From contig NZ_PVTI01000023.1 of the NCBI RefSeq assembly GCF_003002895.1, forward strand, positions 1-64,000: DNA of 64,000 nt, written 5' to 3'. The position numbers and the translations under genes are program-made. The notes beneath the pieces were generated by a model. That model searched no databases and was not told where the DNA came from. It saw only the letters and a list, made by a program, of their open reading frames with translations. The stretch is from Knoellia remsis (lineage in GTDB: Bacteria; Actinomycetota; Actinomycetes; Actinomycetales; Dermatophilaceae). Positions within the stretch are counted from its first letter, which is position 1. Each line of letters opens with the position of its first letter. This document shows, in pieces, positions 35,077-47,496 of the stretch.

Positions 35077-36066
35077 ATGCGAGAGATCGTCGTCTTCTCC
35101 GGCAGTGCGCACCCGGGGCTGGCCCGGCAGATCTGTGACCGTCTCGGGGTGCCGCTCTCGCCCGTCGACATCAAGCGGTTCAGCAACGACTGCCTCCAGG
35201 CGCAGCTGCTCGCGAACTGCCGCCAGCGCGACGTCTACATCGTCCAGCCGCTCGTGCCCCCGACGCAGGAGCACCTCATGGAGCTGCTCCTCATGATCGA
35301 CGCGGCGCGGGGTGCGTCGGCTGCGCAGATCACCGCCGTCATCCCGCACTTCGCGTATGCCCGCTCGGACAAGAAGGATGCCTCGCGCATCTCGCTCGGT
35401 GGTCGCCTCGTCGCCGACCTCATCGCGACGTCGGGCGCGCACCGCGTGCTGACGATGAACCTGCATGCGCCGCAGGTGCATGGGTTCTTCTCGGTGCCCG
35501 TGGACCACCTCACGGCGCTCGGGGTGCTCGCGGACCACTTCCGCGGGACGGACCTCACGGACTCCGTCGTCGTGTCACCGGACCTCGGCAACGCCAAGGA
35601 GGCGACCCAGTTCTCGCGGCTGCTCGGTCTGCCGGTCGCGGCCGGGAGCAAGCAGCGCAAGAGCGACGACAAGGTGGTCATCGACTCGATCGTCGGCGAC
35701 GTCGCGGGGAAGAGGGCGATCGTGCTCGACGACGAGATCGCGACCGGTGGCTCGATCATCGAGTTGCTCGACAAGCTGGCGGAGGTGGGCGTGACCGAGG
35801 CGGCGGTGGCGTGCACGCACGGGCTGTTCGCGGGGCGCGCGGTGGAGCGGTTGCGCTCGCACCCCATGGTGTCGCAGGTCGTGACGACGGACACCGTGCC
35901 GTCGCCGGCCGGTTGGCCCGAGCTGCAGGTGCGCACCGTGTCGGGGTTGTTCGCCGAGGCGATCACGCGGATCCACGGGGGTGAGTCGGTGAGCATCCTC
36001 TTCGACGGGGTCGACCCGACGCACGCGCCGCCGCAGGGTTCGCTCTTCGACAAGGTGGGTGGTTGA
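35077..36066 (+). CDS. Ribose-phosphate diphosphokinase-like protein
   Basis: 329 residues. It follows the PRPP synthetase fold: FSGSAHPGLARQICDRLG, DVYIVQPLVPPTQEHLMELLLMIDAARGASA, VIPHFAYARSDKKD, and the PRPP loop AIVLDDEIATGGSIIELLDKL. The Lys/Arg-rich RSDKKD differs from canonical Prs, which has RQDRK. It may make PRPP or may be a divergent paralogue; a second, standard prs elsewhere would be expected. It is followed at once by a DUF3054 gene. Confidence 0.83.
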   Translation: MREIVVFSGSAHPGLARQICDRLGVPLSPVDIKRFSNDCLQAQLLANCRQRDVYIVQPLVPPTQEHLMELLLMIDAARGASAAQITAVIPHFAYARSDKKDASRISLGGRLVADLIATSGAHRVLTMNLHAPQVHGFFSVPVDHLTALGVLADHFRGTDLTDSVVVSPDLGNAKEATQFSRLLGLPVAAGSKQRKSDDKVVIDSIVGDVAGKRAIVLDDEIATGGSIIELLDKLAEVGVTEAAVACTHGLFAGRAVERLRSHPMVSQVVTTDTVPSPAGWPELQVRTVSGLFAEAITRIHGGESVSILFDGVDPTHAPPQGSLFDKVGG

Positions 36067-36415
36067 GGTGGGACGGTTCGTTCCGGTGCTGCTCGACGTC
36101 GTGGCCGTCGTGGTGTTCGCTGTGGTGGGGCGGCGCTCGCACGCGGAGGGGCTGACGCTGAGTGGCGTGCTGCAGACGGCCGGGCCGTTCCTCGTGGGGA
36201 CGGCGGCGGGTTGGCTGCTCGCGTCGGTGACCTTGGACGTCTCGCCGCGGTCGTGGCAGTTCGGTGTCGTCGTCGTGGCGGCGACCGTCGTGGTCGGGAT
36301 GCTGCTGCGTCGGCTGGCCGCGGCCGGCACGGCGCCGTCGTTCATCGTCGTGGCGACGGTGTTCCTCGCGGTGACGATGCTCGGCTGGCGCCTGCTCGCC
36401 CGCCTCGTCAACTGA
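36059..36415 (+). CDS. DUF3054 family membrane protein
   Basis: 118 residues with four hydrophobic segments (VPVLLDVVAVVVFAVVGR, GPFLVGTAAGWLLA, FGVVVVAATVVVGMLL, FIVVATVFLAVTMLGW). The opening (RxxxVLLDVVAVVVFAxxGRRSHAEG) is typical of DUF3054. Function unknown. GTG 36059 overlaps the end of the previous gene; GTG 36068, just after that stop, is an equally good start. Confidence 0.82.
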   Translation: MVEVGRFVPVLLDVVAVVVFAVVGRRSHAEGLTLSGVLQTAGPFLVGTAAGWLLASVTLDVSPRSWQFGVVVVAATVVVGMLLRRLAAAGTAPSFIVVATVFLAVTMLGWRLLARLVN

Positions 36416-36451
36416 CGTGACCAGCTTCGTCGCCTGTCGTTGCCCTCTCCG

Positions 36452-37051
36452 TCAGCTGAGGGGTACCCCCGGACCGTCGTAGCCCCACGCGGCCGCATCC
36501 TCGTGTGGCCCGAGGCGAACCGGAGCACCGACGAGAAGGTGGATGCGCGCGCCAGCGACGAGCAGGTCCATGGACTCGACCGCAGGTGCCAGAACGACAC
36601 CAATGAACAGGGTCGAGTCCACGCCTTCGCTGCCATCCGCGACGTCGCCGTAGAGTCGTGGCTCGCTCGCTCCGGTCCCGGCGATGAGGGTGAGTACCTT
36701 CTCGAGGTTCTCGGTCAACCGCCGCCCGATCGGCCCCGGGAACCGGTCGTCGACCAAAGCCGCTCCACCAGCCTCCCGGGTGTTCCTCAGGCTCCATTCG
36801 AGTTCATACCCGCACACGGCGACGAGTCGCTCCAGCGCGGCGACCGTCGGCTGTTGACGCCCCGACTCGTAGCGCGCGACCACCCCCTGTGTCACCCCGG
36901 CGCGCTCGGCGAGCTCATCCTGGCTGAGCCGCTGAAGTCGGCGCGCACGGCGCAGCACGTCGCGCGCGGTGCTCGATGCGTTGGGGCGAGACGTGCGCGG
37001 TGCTCCGAGGCGAGAAGTGCCACGTGGGCCCTGATGCGCTGCGGGAGTCAT
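36452..37051 (-). CDS. XRE-family HTH regulator with a C-terminal nucleotidyltransferase-like segment
   Basis: 199 residues. After a 28-residue lead, the HTH is DVLRRARRLQRLSQDELAERAGVTQGVVARYESGRQQPTVAALERLV. The remainder (PRLYGDVADGSEGVDSTLFIGVVL) recalls the G-S-x-A-R-G-x-x-x-x-x-S-D-x-D of minimal nucleotidyltransferases, but the catalytic residues are not conserved, so it is at most a degenerate domain. Such fusions occur in toxin-antitoxin-like loci. The ATG follows CAGTCT by six bases. A 41-bp palindrome lies 121 bases upstream. Confidence 0.75.
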   Translation of the reverse strand: MTPAAHQGPRGTSRLGAPRTSRPNASSTARDVLRRARRLQRLSQDELAERAGVTQGVVARYESGRQQPTVAALERLVAVCGYELEWSLRNTREAGGAALVDDRFPGPIGRRLTENLEKVLTLIAGTGASEPRLYGDVADGSEGVDSTLFIGVVLAPAVESMDLLVAGARIHLLVGAPVRLGPHEDAAAWGYDGPGVPLS

Positions 37052-37063
37052 GGGTCAAGACTG
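37052..37063 (-). promoter_or_regulatory. Possible leaderless -10 of the XRE gene
   Basis: CAGTCT (relaxed), six-base gap, ATG 37051. Confidence 0.3.
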
Positions 37064-37171
37064 CTCGACACGACCAGTTTCGCCGCCGACTTTTCCACAG
37101 CCAGCTGCCGACCGACCCTGACGACCACGGGGGGCACAGCTCGCTCGACCTCCACACGCCCCTCTTGGACC

Positions 37172-37212
37172 CATGGCCTATAGGTACGCAATCTACGTAT
37201 CTATAGGCCATG
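37172..37212. promoter_or_regulatory. AT-rich nested palindrome upstream of the XRE gene
   Basis: CATGGCCTATAG (37172-37183) and CTATAGGCCATG (37201-37212) are perfect arms. Inside, TACG...CGTA repeats the symmetry. It is by far the most AT-rich short region nearby. Probably an operator or promoter; it contains several TATA-like hexamers on both strands. Confidence 0.55.
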
Positions 37213-37291
37213 CGTCTGGAGAGCGGACATGTCGATTCACCTGGCCGCCCGCTGACGGCCTGGTCGGCGCGGGCTCGGACGGGGCTACGGC

Positions 37292-38956
37292 CTAGAGATA
37301 CTGGCCGGTGTTGGCGATGTTGGCGATGGACCGGCCGGGCTCGTTGCCCTCCTTGGTCTTGATGAGGGTGCGGATGTAGACGATCCGCTCCCCCTTCTTG
37401 CCGGAGATGCGCGCCCAGTCGTCGGGGTTGGTCGTGTTAGGCAGGTCCTCGTTCTCCTTGAACTCGTCGACGAGGCTCTGCAGCAGGTGGTCGACCCGCA
37501 GACCCCGCTGACCGGTCGTCAGCAGGTCCTTGATCGCCATCTTCTTCGCCCGGTCGACGATGTTCTGGATCATCGCGCCGGAGTTGAAGTCCTTGAAGTA
37601 CAGGACCTCCTTGTCCCCACCGGCGTACGTGACCTCGAGGAACTCGTTCTCCGCGTCCTCGGCATACATGCGCGTCACGACGGCCTCGGTCATCGCCTCG
37701 ACCGTCGCCTCCGGTGACCCGCCGTTCTCGGCGAGGTCCTCGGGGTGCAGTGGGAGGTCGGCGGTGAGGTACTTGCCGAAGATCTCCGTCGCGGCCTCGG
37801 CGTCGGGCCGCTCGATCTTGATCTTCACGTCGAGCCGGCCGGGGCGCAGGATCGCGGGGTCGATCATGTCCTCGCGGTTCGAGGCGCCGATGACGATGAC
37901 GTTCTCGAGGCCCTCGACTCCGTCGATCTCGGACAGCAGCTGCGGCACGATCGTCGTCTCGACGTCCGACGAGACCCCCGAGCCGCGGGTGCGGAACAGC
38001 GAGTCCATCTCGTCGAAGAACACGACGACGGGCAGGCCCTCGTTGGACTTCTCCCGCGCCCGCTGGAAGATCAGCCGGATGTGCCGCTCGGTCTCCCCGA
38101 CGTACTTGTTGAGCAGCTCGGGTCCCTTGATGTTGAGGAAGTAGCTCTTGCCGGGCTCACGGCCCTCCTTCTCCGCGATCTTGCGCGAGAGCGACGCAGC
38201 CACGGCCTTGGCGATCATCGTCTTGCCGCAGCCGGGCGGGCCGTAGAGGAGCACTCCCTTCGGCGGCTTGAGGTGGTGCTCGGTGAACAGGTCCGGGTGC
38301 AGGTAGGGCAGCTCGACGGCGTCGCGGATGAGCTCGATCTGCCCCGACAGCCCACCGATGTCCTGGTAGTCGATGTCCGGGACCTCCTCGAGGACGAGGT
38401 CGGCGACCTCGGCCTTCGGGATCTGCTCGTAGACGAAGGCGCTGCGCGGCTCCATGAGCAGCGCATCCCCGACGCGCAGGTGCACGTCCGCGAGCGAAGC
38501 GGCCACCCGGCATACGCGCTCCTCGTCGGCGCGCGACAGCACGAGGACGCGGTCCTCGCCCAGCAGCTCCTTGAGCAGCACGACCTCGCCCGCGCGCTCC
38601 CACCCGTGGACAGCGACGACATTCATCGCCTCGTTGAGCATGACCTCGCGGCCGACCTCGATCTCGTGCGGCTCGATCGTCGGGCTCACCGCGACGTGCA
38701 TCTTGCGACCGCCGGTGAGGACGTCGACGGTCTTGTCGTCGAACGTCTCGACAACGACGCCGTACCCGGACGGCGGCTGGCCGAGGCGGTCGACCTCGGT
38801 CTTGAGGGTGACGATCTGCTCGCGGGCGTCCTTGAGGGTGCGCACGAGGCGCTCGTTCTGGGCCGAGACGGTGCCGAGCTGCGAGCGCAGGTCGGTCACG
38901 GTGTCCTCGAGGCGGCGCACGGCACCACTCTCGCCGGGCGGTGGGGTCTGGCTCAT
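37292..38956 (-). CDS. mpa: Proteasome-associated ATPase Mpa/ARC
   Basis: 554 residues. An N-terminal coiled coil ([47 protein letters not shown]) binds Pup. Two OB domains follow, then the AAA domain: GPPGCGKT (Walker A), [11 protein letters not shown] (Walker B), and [18 protein letters not shown] (sensor/arginine fingers). The protein ends in GQYL, the motif that opens the PrcA gate. ATG 38956 has AGGAGG seven bases before it. A TAGCGT that uses the trmI stop may be its promoter. Confidence 0.97.
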   Translation of the reverse strand: MSQTPPPGESGAVRRLEDTVTDLRSQLGTVSAQNERLVRTLKDAREQIVTLKTEVDRLGQPPSGYGVVVETFDDKTVDVLTGGRKMHVAVSPTIEPHEIEVGREVMLNEAMNVVAVHGWERAGEVVLLKELLGEDRVLVLSRADEERVCRVAASLADVHLRVGDALLMEPRSAFVYEQIPKAEVADLVLEEVPDIDYQDIGGLSGQIELIRDAVELPYLHPDLFTEHHLKPPKGVLLYGPPGCGKTMIAKAVAASLSRKIAEKEGREPGKSYFLNIKGPELLNKYVGETERHIRLIFQRAREKSNEGLPVVVFFDEMDSLFRTRGSGVSSDVETTIVPQLLSEIDGVEGLENVIVIGASNREDMIDPAILRPGRLDVKIKIERPDAEAATEIFGKYLTADLPLHPEDLAENGGSPEATVEAMTEAVVTRMYAEDAENEFLEVTYAGGDKEVLYFKDFNSGAMIQNIVDRAKKMAIKDLLTTGQRGLRVDHLLQSLVDEFKENEDLPNTTNPDDWARISGKKGERIVYIRTLIKTKEGNEPGRSIANIANTGQYL

Positions 38957-38987
38957 GACGGGCCTCCTCAGGTGTGGCTCTCCCTCA

Positions 38988-38993
38988 ACGCTA
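38988..38993 (-). promoter_or_regulatory. Possible -10 of mpa overlapping the trmI stop codon
   Basis: The trmI TAG stop (38993-38991) plus CGT reads TAGCGT. Transcription would begin about 25 bases before the mpa ATG. Confidence 0.45.
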
Positions 38994-40073
38994 ACCCGTG
39001 AGCCCGCGCCGCACCTTCCTGACTCGCTTGTCGGACGGGACACGTTCACCGATGGCCTCCGCGGTCCACTCGTCGTCGGGGACGCCGGCGAAGCCCGGTT
39101 CCGGTGACGGCGGGGTCGCCGTCGAGTCGTCCGTATGCCGTCCGCTCGGGGTCGTCGTCGGCGCGCCGTCCGCTCTGCTCACCTCGGCGGTCTCACCGGT
39201 CTCGGTGGCCTCGTACCCCTTGCCCGGGCGGCGGGTCCGGCGCGGCGGCGTCACGCCCGGTGCGAGCAGTCGCGTCGTGATGAGGAAGCCGGTGTGGCCG
39301 TGCATCCGGTGCTGCGGGCGTACTGCGAGGCCCTCGAGGTGCCAGCCGCGCACGAGGGACTCCCACGCGTTCGGCTCGGTCCACCGGCCCGCGTCGCGCA
39401 TCGCCTCGGCGACCTTGGACAGCTGGGTCGCCGTCGCGACGTAGCAGATGAGCACGCCACCGGGGGCGAGCGCCTCGGCGACGACGTCGAGGCACTCCCA
39501 CGGGGCGAGCATGTCGAGGACGACGCGGTCGACGGTCCCCGGCTCCACCGTCACAGGCAGCGCCTCGACGAGGTCGCCGACGGTCACGGTCCACGCCGGG
39601 TGGTCCTCACCGAAGTAGGCGCGCGCGTTGGCCTTCGCGATGTCGGCGAAGTCCTCACGCCGCTCGAACGAGTGCACCCGCCCCGACTCGCCCACGGCCC
39701 GGAGCAGCGACATCGACAGGGCGCCCGAGCCCACGCCCGCCTCGACGACGACCGCGCCGGGGAAGATGTCGGCCATCGTGACGATCTGGCCCGCGTCCTT
39801 GGGGTAGACGACCGCGGCACCGCGTGGCATGGACATGACGTAGTCCGCGAGGAGCGGCCGGAGCGCGAGGTACTCGAAGCCCGCCGTGTTGGTCACCGTC
39901 GTGCCGTCGGGCGCGCCGATGAGGTCGTCGTGGAGCAGGTAGCCCCGGTGGGTGTGGAACTGCTTGCCCGGGGCGAGCGTGATGGTGTGCATCCGCCCCT
40001 TGGCGTCGGTGAGCTGCACCCGCTCCCCTTCGGCGAAGGGTCCACGTCGCAGGTCGGCACCGGTCGCAGTCAT
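38991..40073 (-). CDS. trmI: tRNA (adenine(58)-N1)-methyltransferase TrmI
   Basis: 360 residues. The N-terminal small domain ([25 protein letters not shown]) is followed by a SAM domain with motif [22 protein letters not shown], the acidic residue in [15 protein letters not shown], and [17 protein letters not shown]. It makes m1A58 in the T-loop of tRNA. The C-terminal 90 residues are a disordered, Thr/Pro-rich tail, longer than usual. In actinobacteria it is often beside mpa, as here. Leaderless start (TAGACT, eight-base gap). Confidence 0.93.
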   Translation of the reverse strand: MTATGADLRRGPFAEGERVQLTDAKGRMHTITLAPGKQFHTHRGYLLHDDLIGAPDGTTVTNTAGFEYLALRPLLADYVMSMPRGAAVVYPKDAGQIVTMADIFPGAVVVEAGVGSGALSMSLLRAVGESGRVHSFERREDFADIAKANARAYFGEDHPAWTVTVGDLVEALPVTVEPGTVDRVVLDMLAPWECLDVVAEALAPGGVLICYVATATQLSKVAEAMRDAGRWTEPNAWESLVRGWHLEGLAVRPQHRMHGHTGFLITTRLLAPGVTPPRRTRRPGKGYEATETGETAEVSRADGAPTTTPSGRHTDDSTATPPSPEPGFAGVPDDEWTAEAIGERVPSDKRVRKVRRGLTG

Positions 40074-40087
40074 GGCCGGTGAGTCTA
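40074..40087 (-). promoter_or_regulatory. Leaderless promoter -10 of trmI
   Basis: TAGACT, eight-base gap, ATG 40073. Confidence 0.5.
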
Positions 40088-40118
40088 GTTGTCGCCCGAC
40101 CTCGCCCCGGTCACGAGG

Positions 40119-41225
40119 TCAGCGGCCCTCGAGGACGGCGTTGACGGCCTCCACCGTCGCGATGCCGAGCACGCGGCCGGCCTCGTCGACCGCGACGACG
40201 ACCGGGCTCTGCGACTCCTGGATCGCCGTCACAACCTCGGTGAGGTCGTCGTCGCGGCGCGTCGTCGCGACCCAGCCGGCCGGCTGCACCCGGGCCAGCG
40301 CCGACACCGGCGTCGAGACCCAGCGGTCGCGCGGGACGTTCGCGGCGTCCTGGGGGAAGACGAGCGACTGCGGGGCGCCCCGGTCGTCCACGACGACGGC
40401 GAGCCCGCCTGTCGCGGCGGTTGTCTCGAGCACGTCCCCGGCGCGCACGACCGGCACGGGACGCACGACCTGGGCGACCGTGCCGCGGCCGAGCATGCGG
40501 CGGGCCTGGCCGGTCCGGATCGCCGCGGTCGCGCCCTGCCACATGAACATCCCGACGAGGGCCATCCAGATGAGCGAGGTCAGCGACGGCTGGTGGCCGA
40601 GGACGAGCGGGCGCACGACGAACCACAGCAGCACGCCGACCGTGACGACCCGTCCGGTCCATCCGGCGGCGATGAGGCCGGTCTCCCGGCTGCCGGTGAC
40701 CTTCCAGACGAGGGCGTCGACGAGCTGTCCACCGTCGAGCGGCAGCCCGGGCAGCAGGTTGAAGGCGGCGAGCAGGACGTTGACGAACGCGACGCCGAAG
40801 AGCATCCGCTGCGGGATGTCGGCGGTGACGGCGTTCGAGGCGACCCAGGCCACGGCACCGAGCGCGAAGTTCGAGATCGGGCCGACGATCGCGATGAGCG
40901 CGGCCTTGCCCGGTGTCGAGAGGCGTCCGTCGTATGCCGTGTGCCCACCCCACAGGTCGGCCACGACGCGGTGGACCGGCAGTCCGACGCCGCGGGCTGC
41001 CGCGGCGTGCGCCCCCTCGTGGACGAGGACGGAGACGAGGAGCGCCACGGCATACACGCCACCGAGCAGGTAGGCGGTGCTACCCAGCTCAGGTGACCCG
41101 CTGCCCACGACGAAGGTGATCACCGCCGCAAGGAGCAGCCAGCTGGCGCCGATGACGACCGGGACGCCACCGATCCGGGCGATGACGAGACCGGACGGGG
41201 TCGTCTCGGTGGCGGGCGCACTCAT
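40119..41225 (-). CDS. Site-2 protease (M50) with CBS domains
   Basis: 368 residues. The zinc site HExxH is VHEGAH near residue 63, and the second motif is FNLLPGLPLDGGQLVDAL. About five membrane helices surround them. Two CBS domains follow (VAQVVRPVPVVRAGD...; PVVVAVDEAGRVLGIATVEAV). It probably cuts membrane proteins, for example an anti-sigma factor; the substrate is unknown. ATG 41225 is chosen because TACCCT lies seven bases upstream. Confidence 0.9.
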   Translation of the reverse strand: MSAPATETTPSGLVIARIGGVPVVIGASWLLLAAVITFVVGSGSPELGSTAYLLGGVYAVALLVSVLVHEGAHAAAARGVGLPVHRVVADLWGGHTAYDGRLSTPGKAALIAIVGPISNFALGAVAWVASNAVTADIPQRMLFGVAFVNVLLAAFNLLPGLPLDGGQLVDALVWKVTGSRETGLIAAGWTGRVVTVGVLLWFVVRPLVLGHQPSLTSLIWMALVGMFMWQGATAAIRTGQARRMLGRGTVAQVVRPVPVVRAGDVLETTAATGGLAVVVDDRGAPQSLVFPQDAANVPRDRWVSTPVSALARVQPAGWVATTRRDDDLTEVVTAIQESQSPVVVAVDEAGRVLGIATVEAVNAVLEGR

Positions 41226-41238
41226 AGGCGTCAGGGTA
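41226..41238 (-). promoter_or_regulatory. Leaderless promoter -10 of the site-2 protease gene
   Basis: TACCCT, seven-base gap, ATG 41225. Confidence 0.6.
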
Positions 41239-41309
41239 CGGGTCCAGACCGCTTGCCTATGACTCGTGCCCGGTGACGTTCTCGCATGGCGCGCACGGGC
41301 GACTGCCCC

Positions 41310-41315
41310 TAGCGT
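41310..41315 (+). promoter_or_regulatory. Possible -10 (TAGCGT) of the alpha/beta hydrolase gene
   Basis: About 62 bases before ATG 41377, which has a GAAAGGG ribosome site; so this unit would be leadered. Confidence 0.4.
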
Positions 41316-41376
41316 GACGACCGCGAGCACCCGCGGCCCCGTGGGCACCGCATCGACCGAAAGGGTTCGACACGTC

Positions 41377-42066
41377 ATGGCCGACAAGCCCACCATCGTC
41401 CTCGTCCACGGCTTCTGGGGAGGCGCCGCCCACTGGGCCGGCGTCATCAACGAGCTGACCCAGCGCGGCTACGACAAGATCCGCGCCGTCGAGCTGCCGC
41501 TCACCGGTCTCGCCGACGACGCCGAGCGCACCCGCAAGATGGTCGCCCAGGTCGACGGACCCGTCGTCCTCGTCGGCCACTCCTACGGCGGGGCCGTCAT
41601 CACCGAGGCAGGCGACCAGCCCAACGTCCAGGGCCTCGTCTACGTCGCGGCCTTCGCCCCGGACGCCGGCGAGTCGCCCGGCCAGATCAGTGAGGAGCAC
41701 AAGCCGGCCGCGTTCGACGCCATCGCGCCGGACTCCGACGGCTACCTCTGGATCGCCCAGGACAAGTACCGCGAGAGCTTCGCCCAGGACCTCGACGAGG
41801 AGCAGGCCCACGTCATGGCGGTCACCCAGAAGGCGCCGCTCGGCTCGACGTTCGGCGACGCCGTCACCGCTCCCGCGTGGAAGAACAAGCCGGTCTGGTA
41901 CCAGGTCTCGACCCAGGACCGGATGATCGACCCGGATAACGAGCGCCGCATGGCGGAGCGGATGAACCCCAAGAAGGTCATCGAGCTCGACGCCTCCCAC
42001 GCGTCGCTGGCCTCGCAGCCCGCCGCGATCTGCGACCTCATCGACGAGGCCGTCGCCGCGCTCTGA
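41377..42066 (+). CDS. Alpha/beta hydrolase (EstC/hydroxynitrile-lyase-like)
   Basis: 229 residues. [10 protein letters not shown] forms the oxyanion turn, Ser is in [10 protein letters not shown], and His in LDASHASLA. The short cap domain fits small esterases and haloperoxidase- or HNL-type hydrolases. Substrate unknown. A hairpin at 42086-42127 lies just downstream, before the metH start. Confidence 0.87.
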   Translation: MADKPTIVLVHGFWGGAAHWAGVINELTQRGYDKIRAVELPLTGLADDAERTRKMVAQVDGPVVLVGHSYGGAVITEAGDQPNVQGLVYVAAFAPDAGESPGQISEEHKPAAFDAIAPDSDGYLWIAQDKYRESFAQDLDEEQAHVMAVTQKAPLGSTFGDAVTAPAWKNKPVWYQVSTQDRMIDPDNERRMAERMNPKKVIELDASHASLASQPAAICDLIDEAVAAL

Positions 42067-42085
42067 CGTCACGGAGACATGGCGT

Positions 42086-42127
42086 CCGTCCGCTGACCTG
42101 CACCGACGCGTGCAGGTCGGCGGACGG
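42086..42127. terminator. 18-bp hairpin after the hydrolase, touching the metH promoter
   Basis: CCGTCCGCTGACCTGCAC (42086-42103) pairs with 42110-42127 with one wobble position. The right arm ends exactly where the metH -10 (CATACT, 42128) begins and covers its -35 region. Confidence 0.7.
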
Positions 42128-42139
42128 CATACTGACGCG
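42128..42139 (+). promoter_or_regulatory. Possible leaderless -10 of metH
   Basis: CATACT, six-base gap, GTG 42140. It is a CGGCATAC copy. Confidence 0.45.
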
Positions 42140-45958
<3,819 letters not shown>

Positions 45959-45964
45959 CCCGGT

Positions 45965-46480
45965 TCAGCGCAGCCGGCGGGCGATCCCGGGGTAGTCGAG
46001 AACCAGACCGGAGGGGTCGTAGGCGATCCGGGCGGTGAAGGCGAACTCCGGTGCGGCGTAGTCGAATTGGCGCGCGTCATCGGTCGTCCTGGGATGGGCC
46101 TCGTAGGTCTGCTCCAGGCGCGTCACCGTGCCGGTGGCGCGGACGTATGCCGCGGGTGCCGCGAATCGGGCGCCGTCACCGGGCGATCCGCGCAGGACCG
46201 GGAACGCATTGGTCAGGGCGGACGTCTCGAGGTCGACGTCGAGGCACCCGTCGAGCTCCGGGCGCTGCTCGCCGTCGACCCGCCAGTGGCCGGCTCCGTC
46301 GTGGTCGAGTCGGACCTGGCGGCGCCCAGAGGCGTCCACGATGGCGACGTCGGCGGACCGGGTGACCCAGTCAGGCCCGACCTCGATCTCGTAGCGCACC
46401 GACCACCCGGAGTCGCCGTCGAGGGCCGTCGCGCCGCCGTGGAACGTCCACGAGTCCTCCGCGTGGCCCACGAAGGCCAC
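45965..46480 (-). CDS. Putative glycolipid-binding (PF06475) protein, possibly frameshifted at its N-terminus
   Basis: 171 residues as an intact frame. GATALDGDSGWSVRYEIEVGPDWVTRSADV is typical of the PF06475 family, whose role is unknown. The family's first strand (W-R-x...G-x-E-V) is missing from this frame but is found upstream in another frame: ATG 46544 gives MSASLPATAAWRFAPPA followed at once by TGA (46493-46491); one base less would read on into EGTEVAFVGH. A relaxed leaderless -10 (CAGGAT) precedes 46544. Either the locus carries a one-base insertion, or translation restarts at GTG 46480, which has GAGGGAACA before it. Confidence 0.65.
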   Translation of the reverse strand: MAFVGHAEDSWTFHGGATALDGDSGWSVRYEIEVGPDWVTRSADVAIVDASGRRQVRLDHDGAGHWRVDGEQRPELDGCLDVDLETSALTNAFPVLRGSPGDGARFAAPAAYVRATGTVTRLEQTYEAHPRTTDDARQFDYAAPEFAFTARIAYDPSGLVLDYPGIARRLR

Positions 46481-46544
46481 TTCTGTTCCCTCACGCGGGC
46501 GGCGCGAAACGCCACGCCGCAGTGGCCGGAAGGGATGCGCTCAT

Positions 46545-46556
46545 GCCGACATCCTG
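46545..46556 (-). promoter_or_regulatory. Possible leaderless -10 for the upstream ATG of the PF06475 gene
   Basis: CAGGAT, six-base gap, ATG 46544. Confidence 0.3.
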
Positions 46557-46637
46557 CCGCTGAGGGCCGACGGATTGTCGCTGAGGGGCGGCTGATTGCC
46601 GAAAGGTGACGCGGACGGGACTGTCGGTGGGACGGCA

Positions 46638-46650
46638 TACGGTGTCGTCC
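46638..46650 (+). promoter_or_regulatory. Leaderless promoter -10 of the RecB-type nuclease gene
   Basis: TACGGT, seven-base gap, ATG 46651. It is part of a CGGCATAC copy. Confidence 0.55.
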
Positions 46651-47496
46651 ATGGTTCCCGCCCTGTCCCCGAGCCGCGCAGCGGACTTCAAGCAGTGCCC
46701 GCTGCTGTTCCGCTTCCGGACGATCGACAAGCTCGACGGGCCGCCCTCCCCCGCGGCGGCCCGGGGCACGTTGGTGCACGAGGTGCTCGAGCACCTCTTC
46801 GAGCTGCCAGCGGAGCAGCGGACTCCCGACGCCGCGCTCGCCCTGCTCCAGCCGCGCTGGGAGTCGCTCGTCACCGAGCGGCCGGAGCTGGCGACGATGC
46901 TCGAGGAGGACGAGTCGCTCACCGAGGACGGCTGGTTCACCGCGGCGGGTGCTCTCGTGGAGCGGTGGTTCACCCTCGAGAACCCGCAGTGGCTGGAGCC
47001 GGCCGAGCGCGAGCTCTACGTCGAGACCGACGTCGACGGGCTGACGCTGCGCGGCTACGTGGACCGGCTCGACATCGCCCCGGACGGTGCGATGCGGGTC
47101 GTCGACTACAAGACGGGGCGCTCGCCGCGGGAGGCGTTCGAGGGCAAGGCCCTCTTCCAGATGAAGTTCTACGCGCTCGTGCTGTGGCGCCAGCGCGGGG
47201 TCGTGCCGCGGATGCTGCAGCTCGTCTACCTCGGGGACGGCGAGATCGTTCGCTACGAGCCGGACGAGCGTGACCTGCTCGCGCTCGAGCGCAACGTCAA
47301 GGCCGTCTGGGCGGCCATCGTGCGAGCCAGCGAGACCGGTGACTGGCGGCCGAGCCGGTCCAAGCTGTGCGGCTGGTGCGACTTCCAGGAGCTGTGCCCC
47401 GAGTTCGGTGGCACTCCCCCGCCGCTACCCGAGGGTGCGGGAAGCCTCGTCCTCCACCCGGAGGTCACCGGTGACGCGGAGGTCGGCGACGACTGA
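46651..47496 (+). CDS. RecB-family PD-(D/E)XK exonuclease with a 4Fe-4S site
   Basis: 281 residues. The catalytic core is RGTLVHEVLEHLFEL (His/Glu), GYVDRLDIAPDG and MRVVDYKTGRSP (D...D-Y-K). Four cysteines can hold an iron-sulfur cluster: one in FKQCPLLFRF and three in KLCGWCDFQELCPEFG, as in AddB, Cas4 and related proteins. It should cut DNA ends. Stand-alone copies are common in actinobacteria. The last 72 bases overlap the convergent HAD gene. Confidence 0.9.
   Translation: MVPALSPSRAADFKQCPLLFRFRTIDKLDGPPSPAAARGTLVHEVLEHLFELPAEQRTPDAALALLQPRWESLVTERPELATMLEEDESLTEDGWFTAAGALVERWFTLENPQWLEPAERELYVETDVDGLTLRGYVDRLDIAPDGAMRVVDYKTGRSPREAFEGKALFQMKFYALVLWRQRGVVPRMLQLVYLGDGEIVRYEPDERDLLALERNVKAVWAAIVRASETGDWRPSRSKLCGWCDFQELCPEFGGTPPPLPEGAGSLVLHPEVTGDAEVGDD

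Noticed and set aside
34000-35538. N-terminal extension of dop of about 500 codons
   Set aside because: An open frame continues upstream opposite the esterase gene, but dop homology begins at MSVRRVMGIETEYG with its own leaderless promoter.
36915-37211. 98-codon minus-strand frame starting in the palindrome upstream of the XRE gene
   Set aside because: It overlaps the XRE gene in another frame and lacks family features; its start falls in the palindrome by chance.
42067-42139. Cobalamin riboswitch before metH
   Set aside because: Only 73 bases between genes and a leaderless start; no B12-box-like segment.
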